Under the pieces are notes generated by a model. It saw only the letters and a program-made list of their open reading frames with translations, was not told the DNA's origin and searched no databases. A program made the translations under genes and the position numbers. Below, piece by piece: positions 42,552 to 51,059 of a DNA stretch of 64,000 nucleotides. How positions within the stretch are numbered: position 1 is the stretch's first letter; the number at the start of each line of letters is the position of its first letter. Source of the stretch: Streptomyces lincolnensis (GTDB lineage: Bacteria > Actinomycetota > Actinomycetes > Streptomycetales > Streptomycetaceae); contig NZ_JAIHON010000014.1 of assembly GCF_021173675.1 (NCBI RefSeq), forward strand, positions 186,001-250,000, given 5' to 3'.

Positions 42552-43741
42552 CCGCTGACCCGTGTCAGCCGTACGACGAAGTCCGCGACCGCCTCCTTCA
42601 CGTCCTCGGGCGTCCACTCCAGGCTCTCGGCCCGTACGGAGACCTCGGTGACGGCGAGTCCCGGGCCGGGGGTGTCCCAGGGGCGGCCGAAGAGCTCGGT
42701 CCGCGTCTCCTCGGTCTGCCGGACCGCCGCCTCCGCGGCCGTCTCGGCGTCGTACGGCAGCCAGAGCTGGAACTCGTTGGTGTGCGGCACCTCGGGGTGG
42801 ACGCGTGTCCAGGGCACCCCGGCCGCCGCGAAGCCCTCACGCAGCGCGGCGGCCACCACGCGCGCGTGGCGCACGTAGTCGGGCAGTCGGGGCAGCTCGC
42901 GCTCCAGGCCGAGGAGGGCCGACAGGACGGTGGGGAACTGCTGGTAGACCGTGCCGCCGTAGCGGTGCCGCCAGGCCCTCGCCTCCTCGGTCAGCGTCCT
43001 GGGACCGGCGAGGACGGCGCCGCCGTAGCCGTCGAGGGACTTGTAGAACGACACGTACACGCTGTCCGCCAGGCCGGCGATCTCGTCCAGGGTGCGGCCG
43101 AGATGGACGGTGGACTCCCACAGGCGCGCGCCGTCGAAGTGCACCACGGCGTCGCGCTCGCGCGCCGCCTCCACGATCCCGGTGAGCTCCTCCCAGGAGG
43201 GCAGCAGGTGACCGGCGTCCCTGAGGGGCAGCTCCAGCATCAACGCGCCGAAGGGCTCCTCGAAGTCGCGGACCTCGTCGGCGGTGGGCAGCCGGGGCTC
43301 GCTCGTCAGCCGGACCGGACGCAGTCGGGAGACCTGGCTGAAGGCGTTCCGTTCGTGCACCTCGGGGTGGGCGAGCGCGTGCAGGGCGACGGTCGGATCG
43401 CCGGTGCGGCCCGCCCAGCAGCGCAGCGCCACCTGCTGGGCCATCGTCCCCGTCGGGAAGAAGACGGCGGCCTCCTTGCCGAGCAGTCCCGCGACCTTCT
43501 CCTCCAGGGCCTCGACGACTCCGCCGCCGTAGATGTCCGACAGCTCGTCGAGGTCGTGCACCTCCGCCGCCCGCTCCAGCAGGGCCAGGCGCTCCCGGAG
43601 CGTGCGCTGATGTCCGGAGCGCGCGAGCACCCGCCGCGCGCTCCGGTGTGCGCCGATACGTCGCTCGCGTTGCCGTGCTCGCCGTTCGTCGGCCGACGCC
43701 GGTTCGGTCCGTTCCTCGCCCTGTTCCGCGGTATCGCTCAT
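42548..43741 (-). CDS. Threonine-aldolase-like PLP enzyme
   Basis: A 397-residue fold-type I PLP enzyme of the beta-eliminating lyase/low-specificity threonine aldolase group. Seen: YGGGVVEALEEKVAGLLGKE, FFPTGTMAQQVAL, VHFDGARLWES (the PLP-Asp region) and the Schiff-base lysine in VSFYKSLDGYGGAVL. The likely reaction is retro-aldol cleavage of beta-hydroxy amino acids. An N-terminal charged extension of about 60 residues is present. No operon partner. Confidence 0.86.
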   Translation of the reverse strand: MSDTAEQGEERTEPASADERRARQRERRIGAHRSARRVLARSGHQRTLRERLALLERAAEVHDLDELSDIYGGGVVEALEEKVAGLLGKEAAVFFPTGTMAQQVALRCWAGRTGDPTVALHALAHPEVHERNAFSQVSRLRPVRLTSEPRLPTADEVRDFEEPFGALMLELPLRDAGHLLPSWEELTGIVEAARERDAVVHFDGARLWESTVHLGRTLDEIAGLADSVYVSFYKSLDGYGGAVLAGPRTLTEEARAWRHRYGGTVYQQFPTVLSALLGLERELPRLPDYVRHARVVAAALREGFAAAGVPWTRVHPEVPHTNEFQLWLPYDAETAAEAAVRQTEETRTELFGRPWDTPGPGLAVTEVSVRAESLEWTPEDVKEAVADFVVRLTRVSG

Positions 43742-43913
43742 GCCCGGGATCATCCCGCGCGCCGCCCCGGGCGGGCACCCGCATTTCCCCGGGCCGGACG
43801 GCTCCGGAAACCCACAGCCTGTGGACGACCGGACGCCCCTCGAACCGATCGCGTTAACATGACGAGAAATCGTCCGGTACCCGGAGCGGACTGGAACGGA
43901 AGGCCGCCGTCGC

Positions 43914-44861
43914 GTGAGTACAGCCCAACAAGCAGACACCAAGGACCGCCCCGCGCGGCTCACCGTCGGCGTCGTAGGCGCCGGCCGCGTGGGTCCCGCA
44001 CTGGCCGCGTCCCTCGAACTGGCCGGACATCGCCCGGTCGCCGTCTCCGGGGTCTCCGACGCGTCCCGGCGGCGCGCCGCGCAGATGCTCCCCGACGTGC
44101 CGGTCGTCCCGCCCGCCGAGGTCCTGGCGCGCGCCGACCTGGTCCTGCTGACCGTGCCCGACGACGCGCTGCCCGGCCTCGTCACGGGACTCGCCGAGAC
44201 CGGCGCCGTACGGCCGGGGCAGCTCCTGGTGCACACCTCGGGGCGGTACGGCACGCGGGTGCTGGACCCCGCCCTGCGCGCGGGCGCGCTCCCGCTGGCC
44301 CTGCACCCGGCGATGACCTTCACCGGCACCCCCGTGGACGTGCAGCGCCTGGCCGGCTGCTCCTTCGGTGTCACCGCGCCCGACGAACTGCGGCTGGCCG
44401 CCGAGGCCCTCGTCATCGAGATGGGCGGCGAACCCGAGTGGGTCGCCGAGGAGATGCGGCCGCTCTACCACGCGGCCCTCGCGCTCGGCGCCAACCACCT
44501 GGTCACCCTGGTAGCCCAGTCGATGGAGCTGCTGCGCGCGGCCGGTGTCGAGGCGCCCGACCGGATGCTCGGCCCGCTGCTCGGCGCCGCCCTCGACAAC
44601 GCCCTGCGCTCCGGCGACGCGGCCCTCACCGGCCCCGTCGCGCGCGGGGACGCCGGCACGGTCGCCGCGCACATCGAGGAACTGCGCGTCCACGCCCCGC
44701 AGACCGTCTCCGGCTATCTGGCGATGGCCCGCGCGACCGCCGACCGGGCGCTCGCCCACGGGCTGCTGAAGCCGGAGCTCGCGGAAGACCTTCTGGGGGT
44801 ACTCGCGGGCGGGACGCCCGGGAACCACGGGACCGACGGCACCGAAGGGGGCGCCCGATGA
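43914..44861 (+). CDS. Rossmann/DUF2520 oxidoreductase-like protein
   Basis: A 315-residue protein. An N-terminal NAD(P)-binding fold (TVGVVGAGRVGPALAASLEL) is followed by a helical DUF2520 domain (LPLALHPAMTFTGTP; EEMRPLYHAALALGANHLV). It resembles ketopantoate/prephenate-type dehydrogenases in fold. Its stop overlaps the panC start (ATGA), so it is translationally coupled to pantothenate synthesis. No proven reaction. GTG start at 43914. Confidence 0.85.
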   Translation: MSTAQQADTKDRPARLTVGVVGAGRVGPALAASLELAGHRPVAVSGVSDASRRRAAQMLPDVPVVPPAEVLARADLVLLTVPDDALPGLVTGLAETGAVRPGQLLVHTSGRYGTRVLDPALRAGALPLALHPAMTFTGTPVDVQRLAGCSFGVTAPDELRLAAEALVIEMGGEPEWVAEEMRPLYHAALALGANHLVTLVAQSMELLRAAGVEAPDRMLGPLLGAALDNALRSGDAALTGPVARGDAGTVAAHIEELRVHAPQTVSGYLAMARATADRALAHGLLKPELAEDLLGVLAGGTPGNHGTDGTEGGAR

Positions 44862-45853
44862 CGACCACCGCCCTGCTGCGCACCGCGGCCGAATTGAATG
44901 CCCGCGCGCGCGTGGGCCGCCGCGCCGTCGTGATGACCATGGGCGCGCTGCACGAGGGCCACGCCACGCTGATCCGGACCGCGCGCGAGATCGCCGGCCC
45001 CGACGGCGAGGTCGTCGTCACCGTCTTCGTGAACCCCCTCCAGTTCGGCGCGGGCGAGGACCTCGACCGCTACCCGCGCACCCTGGACGCCGACCTCAAG
45101 CTCGCCGAACAGTCGGGCGCGGACGCCGTGTTCGCCCCCGCCGTGGACGAGGTCTACCCCGGCGGCGAACCCCAGGTCCGCATCAGCGCGGGACCCATGG
45201 GGGAGCGCCTGGAGGGCGCCGCGCGCCCGGGCCACTTCGACGGCATGCTCACCGTCGTCGCCAAACTGCTCCACCTCACCCGCCCCGACATCGCCCTCTA
45301 CGGCCAGAAGGACGCCCAGCAGCTCGCCCTCATCCGGCGCATGGTGCGGGACCTGAACTTCGGCGTGGAGATCGTCGGCGTCCCGACCGTGCGCGAGGAG
45401 GACGGGCTCGCCCTGTCCAGCCGCAACCGCTACCTCTCGGCCGCCGAGCGCCGCACCGCGCTCGCCCTGTCCCGCGCGCTGTTCGCCGGCCGCGACCGGC
45501 ACGCGGCACAGGAGGCCCTGCGCGCGCGGGCCCGGGAGGTGCCCGCCACGCACGCGCGTGCCGAGGCCCTGAGTGCCCTGGGGGAGTCCCGCGCGGCGGC
45601 CGACACGCACGCCGTCGCCAAGGCGTCCCCGGGTGGCCCGGCGGCCGTCCGCGCGGCCGCCCGCCTGGTCCTCGACGAGGCCGGCCGCCTGAACCCGCCG
45701 CTCGCGCTGGACTACCTCGCGCTCGTCGACCCGTCCGACTTCACCGACATCCAGGACGACTTCACCGGTGAGGCCGTCCTCGCCGTCGCCGCCCGGGTCG
45801 GGACGACCCGGCTGATCGACAACATCCCCCTCACCTTCGGAGCCGCCTCGTGA
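44858..45853 (+). CDS. panC: Pantothenate synthetase
   Basis: A 331-residue ligase joining pantoate and beta-alanine with ATP. The HxGH-type motif is in VMTMGALHEGH; FVNPLQFGAGEDLDRYPRT, LYGQKDAQQLALI and ALSSRNRYLS (KMSKS-like region) also match. A long Ala-rich insertion (about 215-255) precedes the last part. Overlaps DUF2520 upstream and nadB downstream (GTGA). Confidence 0.95.
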   Translation: MTTTALLRTAAELNARARVGRRAVVMTMGALHEGHATLIRTAREIAGPDGEVVVTVFVNPLQFGAGEDLDRYPRTLDADLKLAEQSGADAVFAPAVDEVYPGGEPQVRISAGPMGERLEGAARPGHFDGMLTVVAKLLHLTRPDIALYGQKDAQQLALIRRMVRDLNFGVEIVGVPTVREEDGLALSSRNRYLSAAERRTALALSRALFAGRDRHAAQEALRARAREVPATHARAEALSALGESRAAADTHAVAKASPGGPAAVRAAARLVLDEAGRLNPPLALDYLALVDPSDFTDIQDDFTGEAVLAVAARVGTTRLIDNIPLTFGAAS

Positions 45854-47565
45854 CCAGCACAGGCATACGACTGCATGCGCCCGCCCCCGGGTGGTCCATC
45901 GACGCGGACGTCGTCGTCGTCGGATCCGGGGTCGCAGGCCTCACCGCGGCCCTGCGCTGCGAGGCCGTCGGCCTGCGGACCGTCGTCGTCACCAAGGCCC
46001 GCCTCGACGACGGCTCCACCCGCTGGGCGCAGGGCGGCATCGCCGCGGCCCTCGGCGAGGGCGACACACCCGAGCAGCACCTGGACGACACGCTGGTGGC
46101 GGGCGCGGGCCTGTGCGACGAGGAGGCCGTACGGATCCTCGTCACCGAGGGCCCCGACGCCGTACGGCGACTCATCGAGACCGGCGCGCACTTCGACGAG
46201 TCCGAGGAAGGGCGCCTGGAGCTGACCCGCGAGGGCGGCCACCACCGCCGCCGCATCGCGCACGCCGGCGGCGACGCGACCGGCGCGGAGATCTCCCGCG
46301 CGCTCGTCGAGGCGGTCCGCGCGCGTGGACTGCGCACGATCGAGAACGCGCTCGTCCTGGACCTGCTCACCGACGCCGACGGCCGGACGGCGGGTGTGAC
46401 CCTGCACGTCATGGGCGAGGGCCAGCACGACGGCGTGGGCGCCGTGCACGCCCCCGCGGTCGTCCTCGCCACCGGCGGCATGGGCCAGGTCTTCTCCGCG
46501 ACCACCAACCCGTCCGTCTCCACGGGCGACGGCGTGGCGCTCGCCCTGCGCGCGGGCGCGGAGGTGAGCGACCTGGAGTTCGTGCAGTTCCACCCCACCG
46601 TGCTCTTCCTCGGCTCCGACGCGGAGGGCCAGCAGCCGCTGGTCTCCGAGGCGGTACGCGGCGAGGGCGCCCACCTGGTGGACGCCGACGGCGTGCGCTT
46701 CATGGTCGGCCAGCACGAACTCGCCGAGCTCGCGCCCCGGGACATCGTCGCCAAGGGCATCACGCGCCGCATGCAGGAGCAGGACGCCGAGCAGATGTTC
46801 CTCGACGCCCGGCACTTCGGCGCCGAGATGTGGGAACACCGCTTCCCGACCATCCTCGCCGCCTGCCGCGCCCACGGCATCGACCCGGTCCACGAGCCCA
46901 TCCCGATAGCGCCGGCCGCCCACTACGCCTCCGGCGGCGTGCGCACCGACTCCCGGGGCCGCACGACCGTCCCCGGTCTGTACGCGTGCGGCGAGGTCGC
47001 CTGCACCGGCGTGCACGGCGCCAACCGGCTCGCGTCCAACTCCCTCCTGGAGGGCCTGGTCTACGCCGAGCGCATCGCGGCCGACATCGCGGCCGGCCAC
47101 GCGGAGAACGGCCTCCACGCGCGCGTGCCCGCCCCGGTCGAGCACCCCGAGAAGCCCGCGCACCCCCTGCTCGCGCCCGAGGCCCGCTTCGCGATCCAGC
47201 GGACCATGACCCGCGGCGCGGGCGTCCTGCGCTCCGCCGAGTCCCTGGCCACCGCCGCGGACACCCTGCAGCGGCTGCACGCCGAGGCCCGCGACGCCCT
47301 CGACGAGAACGGCAAGACCGCCGAGCCCGGAGTCGACACCTGGGAGGCCACCAACCTCCTGTGCGTGGCCCGCGTCCTGGTCGCCGCCGCCCGCCTGCGC
47401 GGGGAGACCCGCGGCTGCCACTGGCGCGAGGACGAGCCCGAGCGCGACGACACGGACTGGCGCCGCCACATCGTCGTACGGCTGAATCCGGACCGCACCC
47501 TCGCCGTACACACCACCGATACCGCAGACTTCCCCCCGACCCGGCAGCCCCTTCAGGAGCAGTGA
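45850..47565 (+). CDS. nadB: L-aspartate oxidase
   Basis: A 571-residue FAD enzyme making iminoaspartate for quinolinate/NAD synthesis. The FAD-binding start is VVVVGSGVAGLTAALRCE; RWAQGGIAAALGEGD, GGHHRRRIAHAGGDATG, ATGGMGQVFSATTNP and VHGANRLASNSLLEGLVY are family blocks. GTG 45850 overlaps the panC stop. nadA is not in the window, so the quinolinate-synthase step is encoded elsewhere. Confidence 0.95.
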   Translation: MTSTGIRLHAPAPGWSIDADVVVVGSGVAGLTAALRCEAVGLRTVVVTKARLDDGSTRWAQGGIAAALGEGDTPEQHLDDTLVAGAGLCDEEAVRILVTEGPDAVRRLIETGAHFDESEEGRLELTREGGHHRRRIAHAGGDATGAEISRALVEAVRARGLRTIENALVLDLLTDADGRTAGVTLHVMGEGQHDGVGAVHAPAVVLATGGMGQVFSATTNPSVSTGDGVALALRAGAEVSDLEFVQFHPTVLFLGSDAEGQQPLVSEAVRGEGAHLVDADGVRFMVGQHELAELAPRDIVAKGITRRMQEQDAEQMFLDARHFGAEMWEHRFPTILAACRAHGIDPVHEPIPIAPAAHYASGGVRTDSRGRTTVPGLYACGEVACTGVHGANRLASNSLLEGLVYAERIAADIAAGHAENGLHARVPAPVEHPEKPAHPLLAPEARFAIQRTMTRGAGVLRSAESLATAADTLQRLHAEARDALDENGKTAEPGVDTWEATNLLCVARVLVAAARLRGETRGCHWREDEPERDDTDWRRHIVVRLNPDRTLAVHTTDTADFPPTRQPLQEQ

Positions 47566-47570
47566 CAGAC

Positions 47571-48548
47571 GTGAGCACCCCCGACCTTCCCCTCGCCTCG
47601 TCCGGCGGCTGCGGCGACGGCTGTGCCTGTGGCACGGATGCCGGTGAGGAGTACTTGGAGTGCGGGCTCGACCCCGCGCTCGCGCAGCTCCTGGCCGAAG
47701 CCGGACTCGACCCCGTGGAGGTCGAGGACATCGCCAACGTGGCCATCCAGGAGGACCTCGCCCACGGCGTGGACGTGACGACCGTCGCGACCATCCCCGA
47801 GGACGCCGTCGCCACCGCCGACTTCGTCGCGCGCGAGGCGGGCGTCGTGGCCGGCCTCCGGGTCGCCGAGGCCGTCGTCTCGATCGTCTGCGAGGACGAG
47901 TTCGCGGTCGAACGGCACGTCGAGGACGGCGACCGGGTGGAGGCCGGGCAGAAGCTCCTGTCGGTCACCACGCGCACCCGCGACCTCCTCACCGCCGAGC
48001 GCAGCGCCCTCAACCTGCTGTGCCGGCTGTCCGGCATCGCGACGGCCACGCGCGCGTGGGCGGACGTTCTGGAGGGCACCAAGGCACGCGTGCGGGACAC
48101 GCGGAAGACGACCCCCGGACTGCGGTCCCTGGAGAAGTTCGCGGTGCGGTGCGGCGGCGGGGTCAACCACCGGATGTCGCTGTCCGACGCGGCGCTGGTG
48201 AAGGACAACCACGTGGTCGCCGCCGGCGGTGTCGCGCAGGCCTTCAAGGCCGTACGGGAGGCCTTCCCGGACGTACCGATCGAGGTCGAGGTCGACACCC
48301 TGCACCAGCTGCGCGAGGTCCTGGACGCCGGCGCCGACCTGATCCTGCTGGACAACTTCACGCCCGGCGAGTGCGAGGAGGCGGTGGCCCTCGTCCACGG
48401 GCGGGCGGCGCTGGAGGCCTCCGGGCGGCTGAGCCTGGAGAACGCCAAGGCGTACGCCGACACCGGCGTCGACTACCTCGCCGTCGGGGCGCTCACCCAC
48501 TCCTCGCCGATCCTCGACATCGGCCTCGACCTGCGCGCCGCGGAGTAG
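47571..48548 (+). CDS. nadC: Nicotinate-nucleotide diphosphorylase (carboxylating)
   Basis: A 325-residue quinolinate phosphoribosyltransferase. Seen: IQEDLAHGVDVTT, ERSALNLLCRLSGIAT, RDTRKTTPGLRSLEKFAVRC and LLDNFTPGE. The N terminus has an unusual Cys cluster (C14, C18, C20 in GGCGDGCACG, plus C31). GTG 47571 chosen; GTG 47562 is too close to the AGGAG site. It follows nadB by 5 nt. Confidence 0.94.
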   Translation: MSTPDLPLASSGGCGDGCACGTDAGEEYLECGLDPALAQLLAEAGLDPVEVEDIANVAIQEDLAHGVDVTTVATIPEDAVATADFVAREAGVVAGLRVAEAVVSIVCEDEFAVERHVEDGDRVEAGQKLLSVTTRTRDLLTAERSALNLLCRLSGIATATRAWADVLEGTKARVRDTRKTTPGLRSLEKFAVRCGGGVNHRMSLSDAALVKDNHVVAAGGVAQAFKAVREAFPDVPIEVEVDTLHQLREVLDAGADLILLDNFTPGECEEAVALVHGRAALEASGRLSLENAKAYADTGVDYLAVGALTHSSPILDIGLDLRAAE

Positions 48549-48553
48549 CCGCC

Positions 48554-49351
48554 ATGCTCCTCACGATCGACGTGGGCAACACGCACACGGTTCTGGGCCT
48601 GTTCGACGGCGAGGACATCGTCGAGCACTGGCGGATCTCGACGGACGCGCGCCGCACGGCCGACGAGCTGGCGGTGCTGTTGCAGGGCCTGATGGGCATG
48701 CACCCCCTCCTCGGGGACGAACTCGGTGACGGCATCGACGGGATCGCGATCTGCGCGACGGTCCCCTCCGTGCTGCACGAGCTGCGTGAGGTGACCCGGC
48801 GGTACTACGGGGACGTGCCCGCGGTGCTGGTGGAGCCCGGGGTGAAGACCGGTGTGCCGATCCTGACCGACAACCCCAAGGAGGTCGGCGCCGACCGGAT
48901 CATCAACGCGGTCGCGGCCGTCGAACTGTTCGGCGGGCCCGCGATCGTCGTGGACTTCGGTACGGCCACGACCTTCGACGCGGTGTCCGCGCGCGGGGAG
49001 TACGTGGGAGGCGTCATCGCGCCCGGGATCGAGATCTCCGTCGAGGCGCTGGGGGTGCGGGGCGCGCAGCTGCGGAAGATCGAGGTGGCCAGGCCGCGGA
49101 GCGTGATCGGGAAGAACACGGTCGAGGCGATGCAGGCCGGGATCATCTACGGCTTCGCGGGGCAGGTGGACGGGGTCGTCGGGCGGATGGCCCGGGAACT
49201 GGCCGAGGACCCCGACGACGTGACGGTGATCGCCACGGGCGGACTGGCGCCGATGGTGCTCGGGGAGTCGTCCGTGATCGACGAGCACGAGCCGTGGCTG
49301 ACGCTGGTCGGGCTGCGGTTGGTGTACGAGCGGAACGTCTCGCGGATGTGA
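48554..49351 (+). CDS. coaX: Type III pantothenate kinase
   Basis: A 265-residue ASKHA kinase catalysing the first CoA step with no feedback inhibition by CoA. Motifs: LTIDVGNTHTVLGLFDG (phosphate 1), GADRIINAVAAVELFG, IVVDFGTATTFDAVS and GGVIAPGIEIS; the C-terminal TGGLAP is also present. It closes the DUF2520-panC-nadB-nadC-coaX set, so pantothenate is made and phosphorylated by one operon. Confidence 0.95.
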   Translation: MLLTIDVGNTHTVLGLFDGEDIVEHWRISTDARRTADELAVLLQGLMGMHPLLGDELGDGIDGIAICATVPSVLHELREVTRRYYGDVPAVLVEPGVKTGVPILTDNPKEVGADRIINAVAAVELFGGPAIVVDFGTATTFDAVSARGEYVGGVIAPGIEISVEALGVRGAQLRKIEVARPRSVIGKNTVEAMQAGIIYGFAGQVDGVVGRMARELAEDPDDVTVIATGGLAPMVLGESSVIDEHEPWLTLVGLRLVYERNVSRM

Positions 49352-49473
49352 GCGGTGGGGGCGGCGGCGCAGGGACGAGCCCAGAGGAACAGCGGCCGCG
49401 GTGGGATGACGCCGGGCGGGTGGCGCATGGACGCCACGCCTGGCGGGTGTGAGGGAATTGTCTGATTAGCGCG

Positions 49474-49479
49474 TACTGT
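49474..49479 (+). promoter_or_regulatory. -10 box, leaderless arrangement
   Basis: TACTGT ends 6 nt before the ATG at 49486; no ribosome-binding site is present. Confidence 0.45.
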
Positions 49480-49485
49480 CGCCGC

Positions 49486-50175
49486 ATGCCCACGCCATAC
49501 GGATCCCGGGGCGGCATGGCGTTCGGTGTGGAGGAGCTGCGTGTGCTCCGCCGCGCTCTCGCTCTCGCCCTGCTGCCCACGCCCGCCTCGGTCGAGGACG
49601 TCCAGGACTGCCTTCGCCTCGCCGAGTCGCTCGACGAGGCGACGCGCGAGGGGGCCCGGCTGCGTGCCTTCCTGGTGGCCGATCTCGCCCGCTACCGCGC
49701 CGCCCTGCCCGGTACCGCAGCCGGTTATCTCACGCTCCTCGAAGAGGCGCTGGGCGCCGGGTACCGGCCCGACCCGGACGACCTCGCCGCGCTGCGGGCC
49801 CTGCGGGGGAACCCCTCGGCGGCGGCTCTGCTGGACCGGTGCCAGGTGCTGGCGGAGCAGGACGTACGGGGCCGTCTGGCGCGCGGGGCCGCGCTGCGGT
49901 CCGTAGTGTCCGCGCCGACCGTCCCGGCCTCCCGTACCCGCCTCCTGGCCCTTCCTGGGGGGCGTTCCGCGGCGAGCGGGAAGCCCGGGGGGCCGGAGAA
50001 GGAGAAGAAGCCCGCCGAGCGGCCCGCCACCCCCGCCGAGCGCCCCGCCGCCCCCAAGCCGTCGACTCCCGCGGCTCCCAAGCCGGGCCGTCCCATCCCC
50101 ACCCCCGGCGAGGTCTTCCCCCGGCGCAAGCCGACCCCGCCGCCGTCGCAGCAGCGGCAACTGGCCGCCGGGTAG
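49486..50175 (+). CDS. Conserved hypothetical protein with Pro-rich tail
   Basis: A 229-residue protein. Residues 15-135 are helical (FGVEELRVLRRALALALLPT; VEDVQDCLRLAESLDEATRE), and residues 145-229 are a Pro/Ala/Lys-rich disordered tail. No family name or function was recognised. It sits alone between coaX and a small membrane-protein gene. Confidence 0.72.
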   Translation: MPTPYGSRGGMAFGVEELRVLRRALALALLPTPASVEDVQDCLRLAESLDEATREGARLRAFLVADLARYRAALPGTAAGYLTLLEEALGAGYRPDPDDLAALRALRGNPSAAALLDRCQVLAEQDVRGRLARGAALRSVVSAPTVPASRTRLLALPGGRSAASGKPGGPEKEKKPAERPATPAERPAAPKPSTPAAPKPGRPIPTPGEVFPRRKPTPPPSQQRQLAAG

Positions 50176-50212
50176 GACGCCCCGCCGCGCCCCGTCCCGT
50201 TCATCCGACTCG

Positions 50213-50235
50213 CCCCACCCCACCCCACCCCACCC
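50213..50235 (-). repeat. (CCCCA)4CCC tract, G-quadruplex motif on minus strand
   Basis: Four CCCCA units followed by CCC. The minus strand therefore has five G-runs of 3-4 separated by single T, a textbook G-quadruplex pattern. It lies 55 bp before the small membrane-protein gene. Confidence 0.8.
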
Positions 50236-50277
50236 GACTCCGTCCCACCCCGCCCGGACCCTCCCGTCGCCGCTGGC

Positions 50278-50283
50278 TACTCT
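50278..50283 (+). promoter_or_regulatory. -10 box of small membrane-protein gene
   Basis: TACTCT ends 6 nt before the ATG at 50290, the leaderless spacing seen repeatedly in this window. Confidence 0.45.
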
Positions 50284-50289
50284 GGACGT

Positions 50290-50469
50290 ATGGACTACGT
50301 TTCCGCGCTCCTGCCCCCGGTCGTCATGGCCGTGCTCTTCATCGGTGTGATCAGGGTGATCGTGAAGACCCAGGGCGGGGCGAACAAGGCCAAGGAGGAC
50401 GCGGCCGTGGACGCCGCGCTCGCGCGCGTGGAGGGTGCCCGGCAGAACTCCTCGGGCTCGGAGGCCTGA
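50290..50469 (+). CDS. Small single-helix membrane protein
   Basis: A 59-residue protein. It begins MDYVSALLPP, followed by a hydrophobic helix (about residues 6-24) and then a charged, Ala-rich cytoplasmic tail (GANKAKEDAAVDAALAR). The composition suggests a conserved small membrane protein. Codon bias is as in neighbours. No function known. Confidence 0.7.
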   Translation: MDYVSALLPPVVMAVLFIGVIRVIVKTQGGANKAKEDAAVDAALARVEGARQNSSGSEA

Positions 50470-50606
50470 CCCGGCGGCACCTCATCGGCGTACGACCCCG
50501 TGTTCCAGCGTGTTCCAGGGGTCGTGCGCCCTTTTTGTGGCTGTTTGCCGAAGAAAGTGCACGTCCGCCACGTCAATACCCGGATCTCCCACTATTGTGC
50601 TGAGCT

Positions 50607-51050
50607 GTGCCTCGCCCATTGGGAGAACTCGAAGACGCGGTCATGACGCGGGTGTGGAAGTGGAACCGCCCGGTGACCGTTCGAGAAGTCCTGGAAGATC
50701 TGCAGCAGGAACGGTCCATCGCGTACACCACGGTGATGACCGTTCTGGACAATCTCCATCAGAAGGGCTGGGTGCGCCGTGAGGCGGAAGGCCGGGCCTA
50801 TCGATATGAGGCGGTCTCGACGCGGGCCGCGTACGCCGCGGCGCTGATGAACGACGCCTGGTCGCAGAGCGACAACCCCGCGGCCGCTCTCGTCGCGTTC
50901 TTCGGGATGATGAGCGAGGAACAGCGACAGCACCTGAGGGACGCCGTCCACATGGTTCAAGGACCGGAATCCTCCGAACCGGTCCGGGAGGCCCCCGGCG
51001 ATAGGCCCGGGGCGAACCCCGGCGCGGCGCCGGAGGCGGGCGGGCGATAG
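50607..51050 (+). CDS. BlaI/MecI-family repressor
   Basis: A 147-residue winged-helix regulator: LGELEDAVMTRVWKW, TVREVLEDLQQERSIAYTTV and VMTVLDNLHQKGWVRREAEG are diagnostic of BlaI/MecI. The C-terminal third is a Pro/Gly-rich tail, longer than usual. No sensor protease (BlaR/MecR) or beta-lactamase adjoins it, so the controlled genes and signal are unknown. GTG start; TATTGT lies 8 nt upstream. Confidence 0.87.
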   Translation: MPRPLGELEDAVMTRVWKWNRPVTVREVLEDLQQERSIAYTTVMTVLDNLHQKGWVRREAEGRAYRYEAVSTRAAYAAALMNDAWSQSDNPAAALVAFFGMMSEEQRQHLRDAVHMVQGPESSEPVREAPGDRPGANPGAAPEAGGR

Positions 51051-51059
51051 CGTCCGCTC

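Noticed and set aside
42287..45853. 1188-residue plus-strand open frame over three genes
   Set aside because: Its last 331 codons are panC; the earlier part is antisense or out-of-frame to the aldolase and DUF2520 genes.
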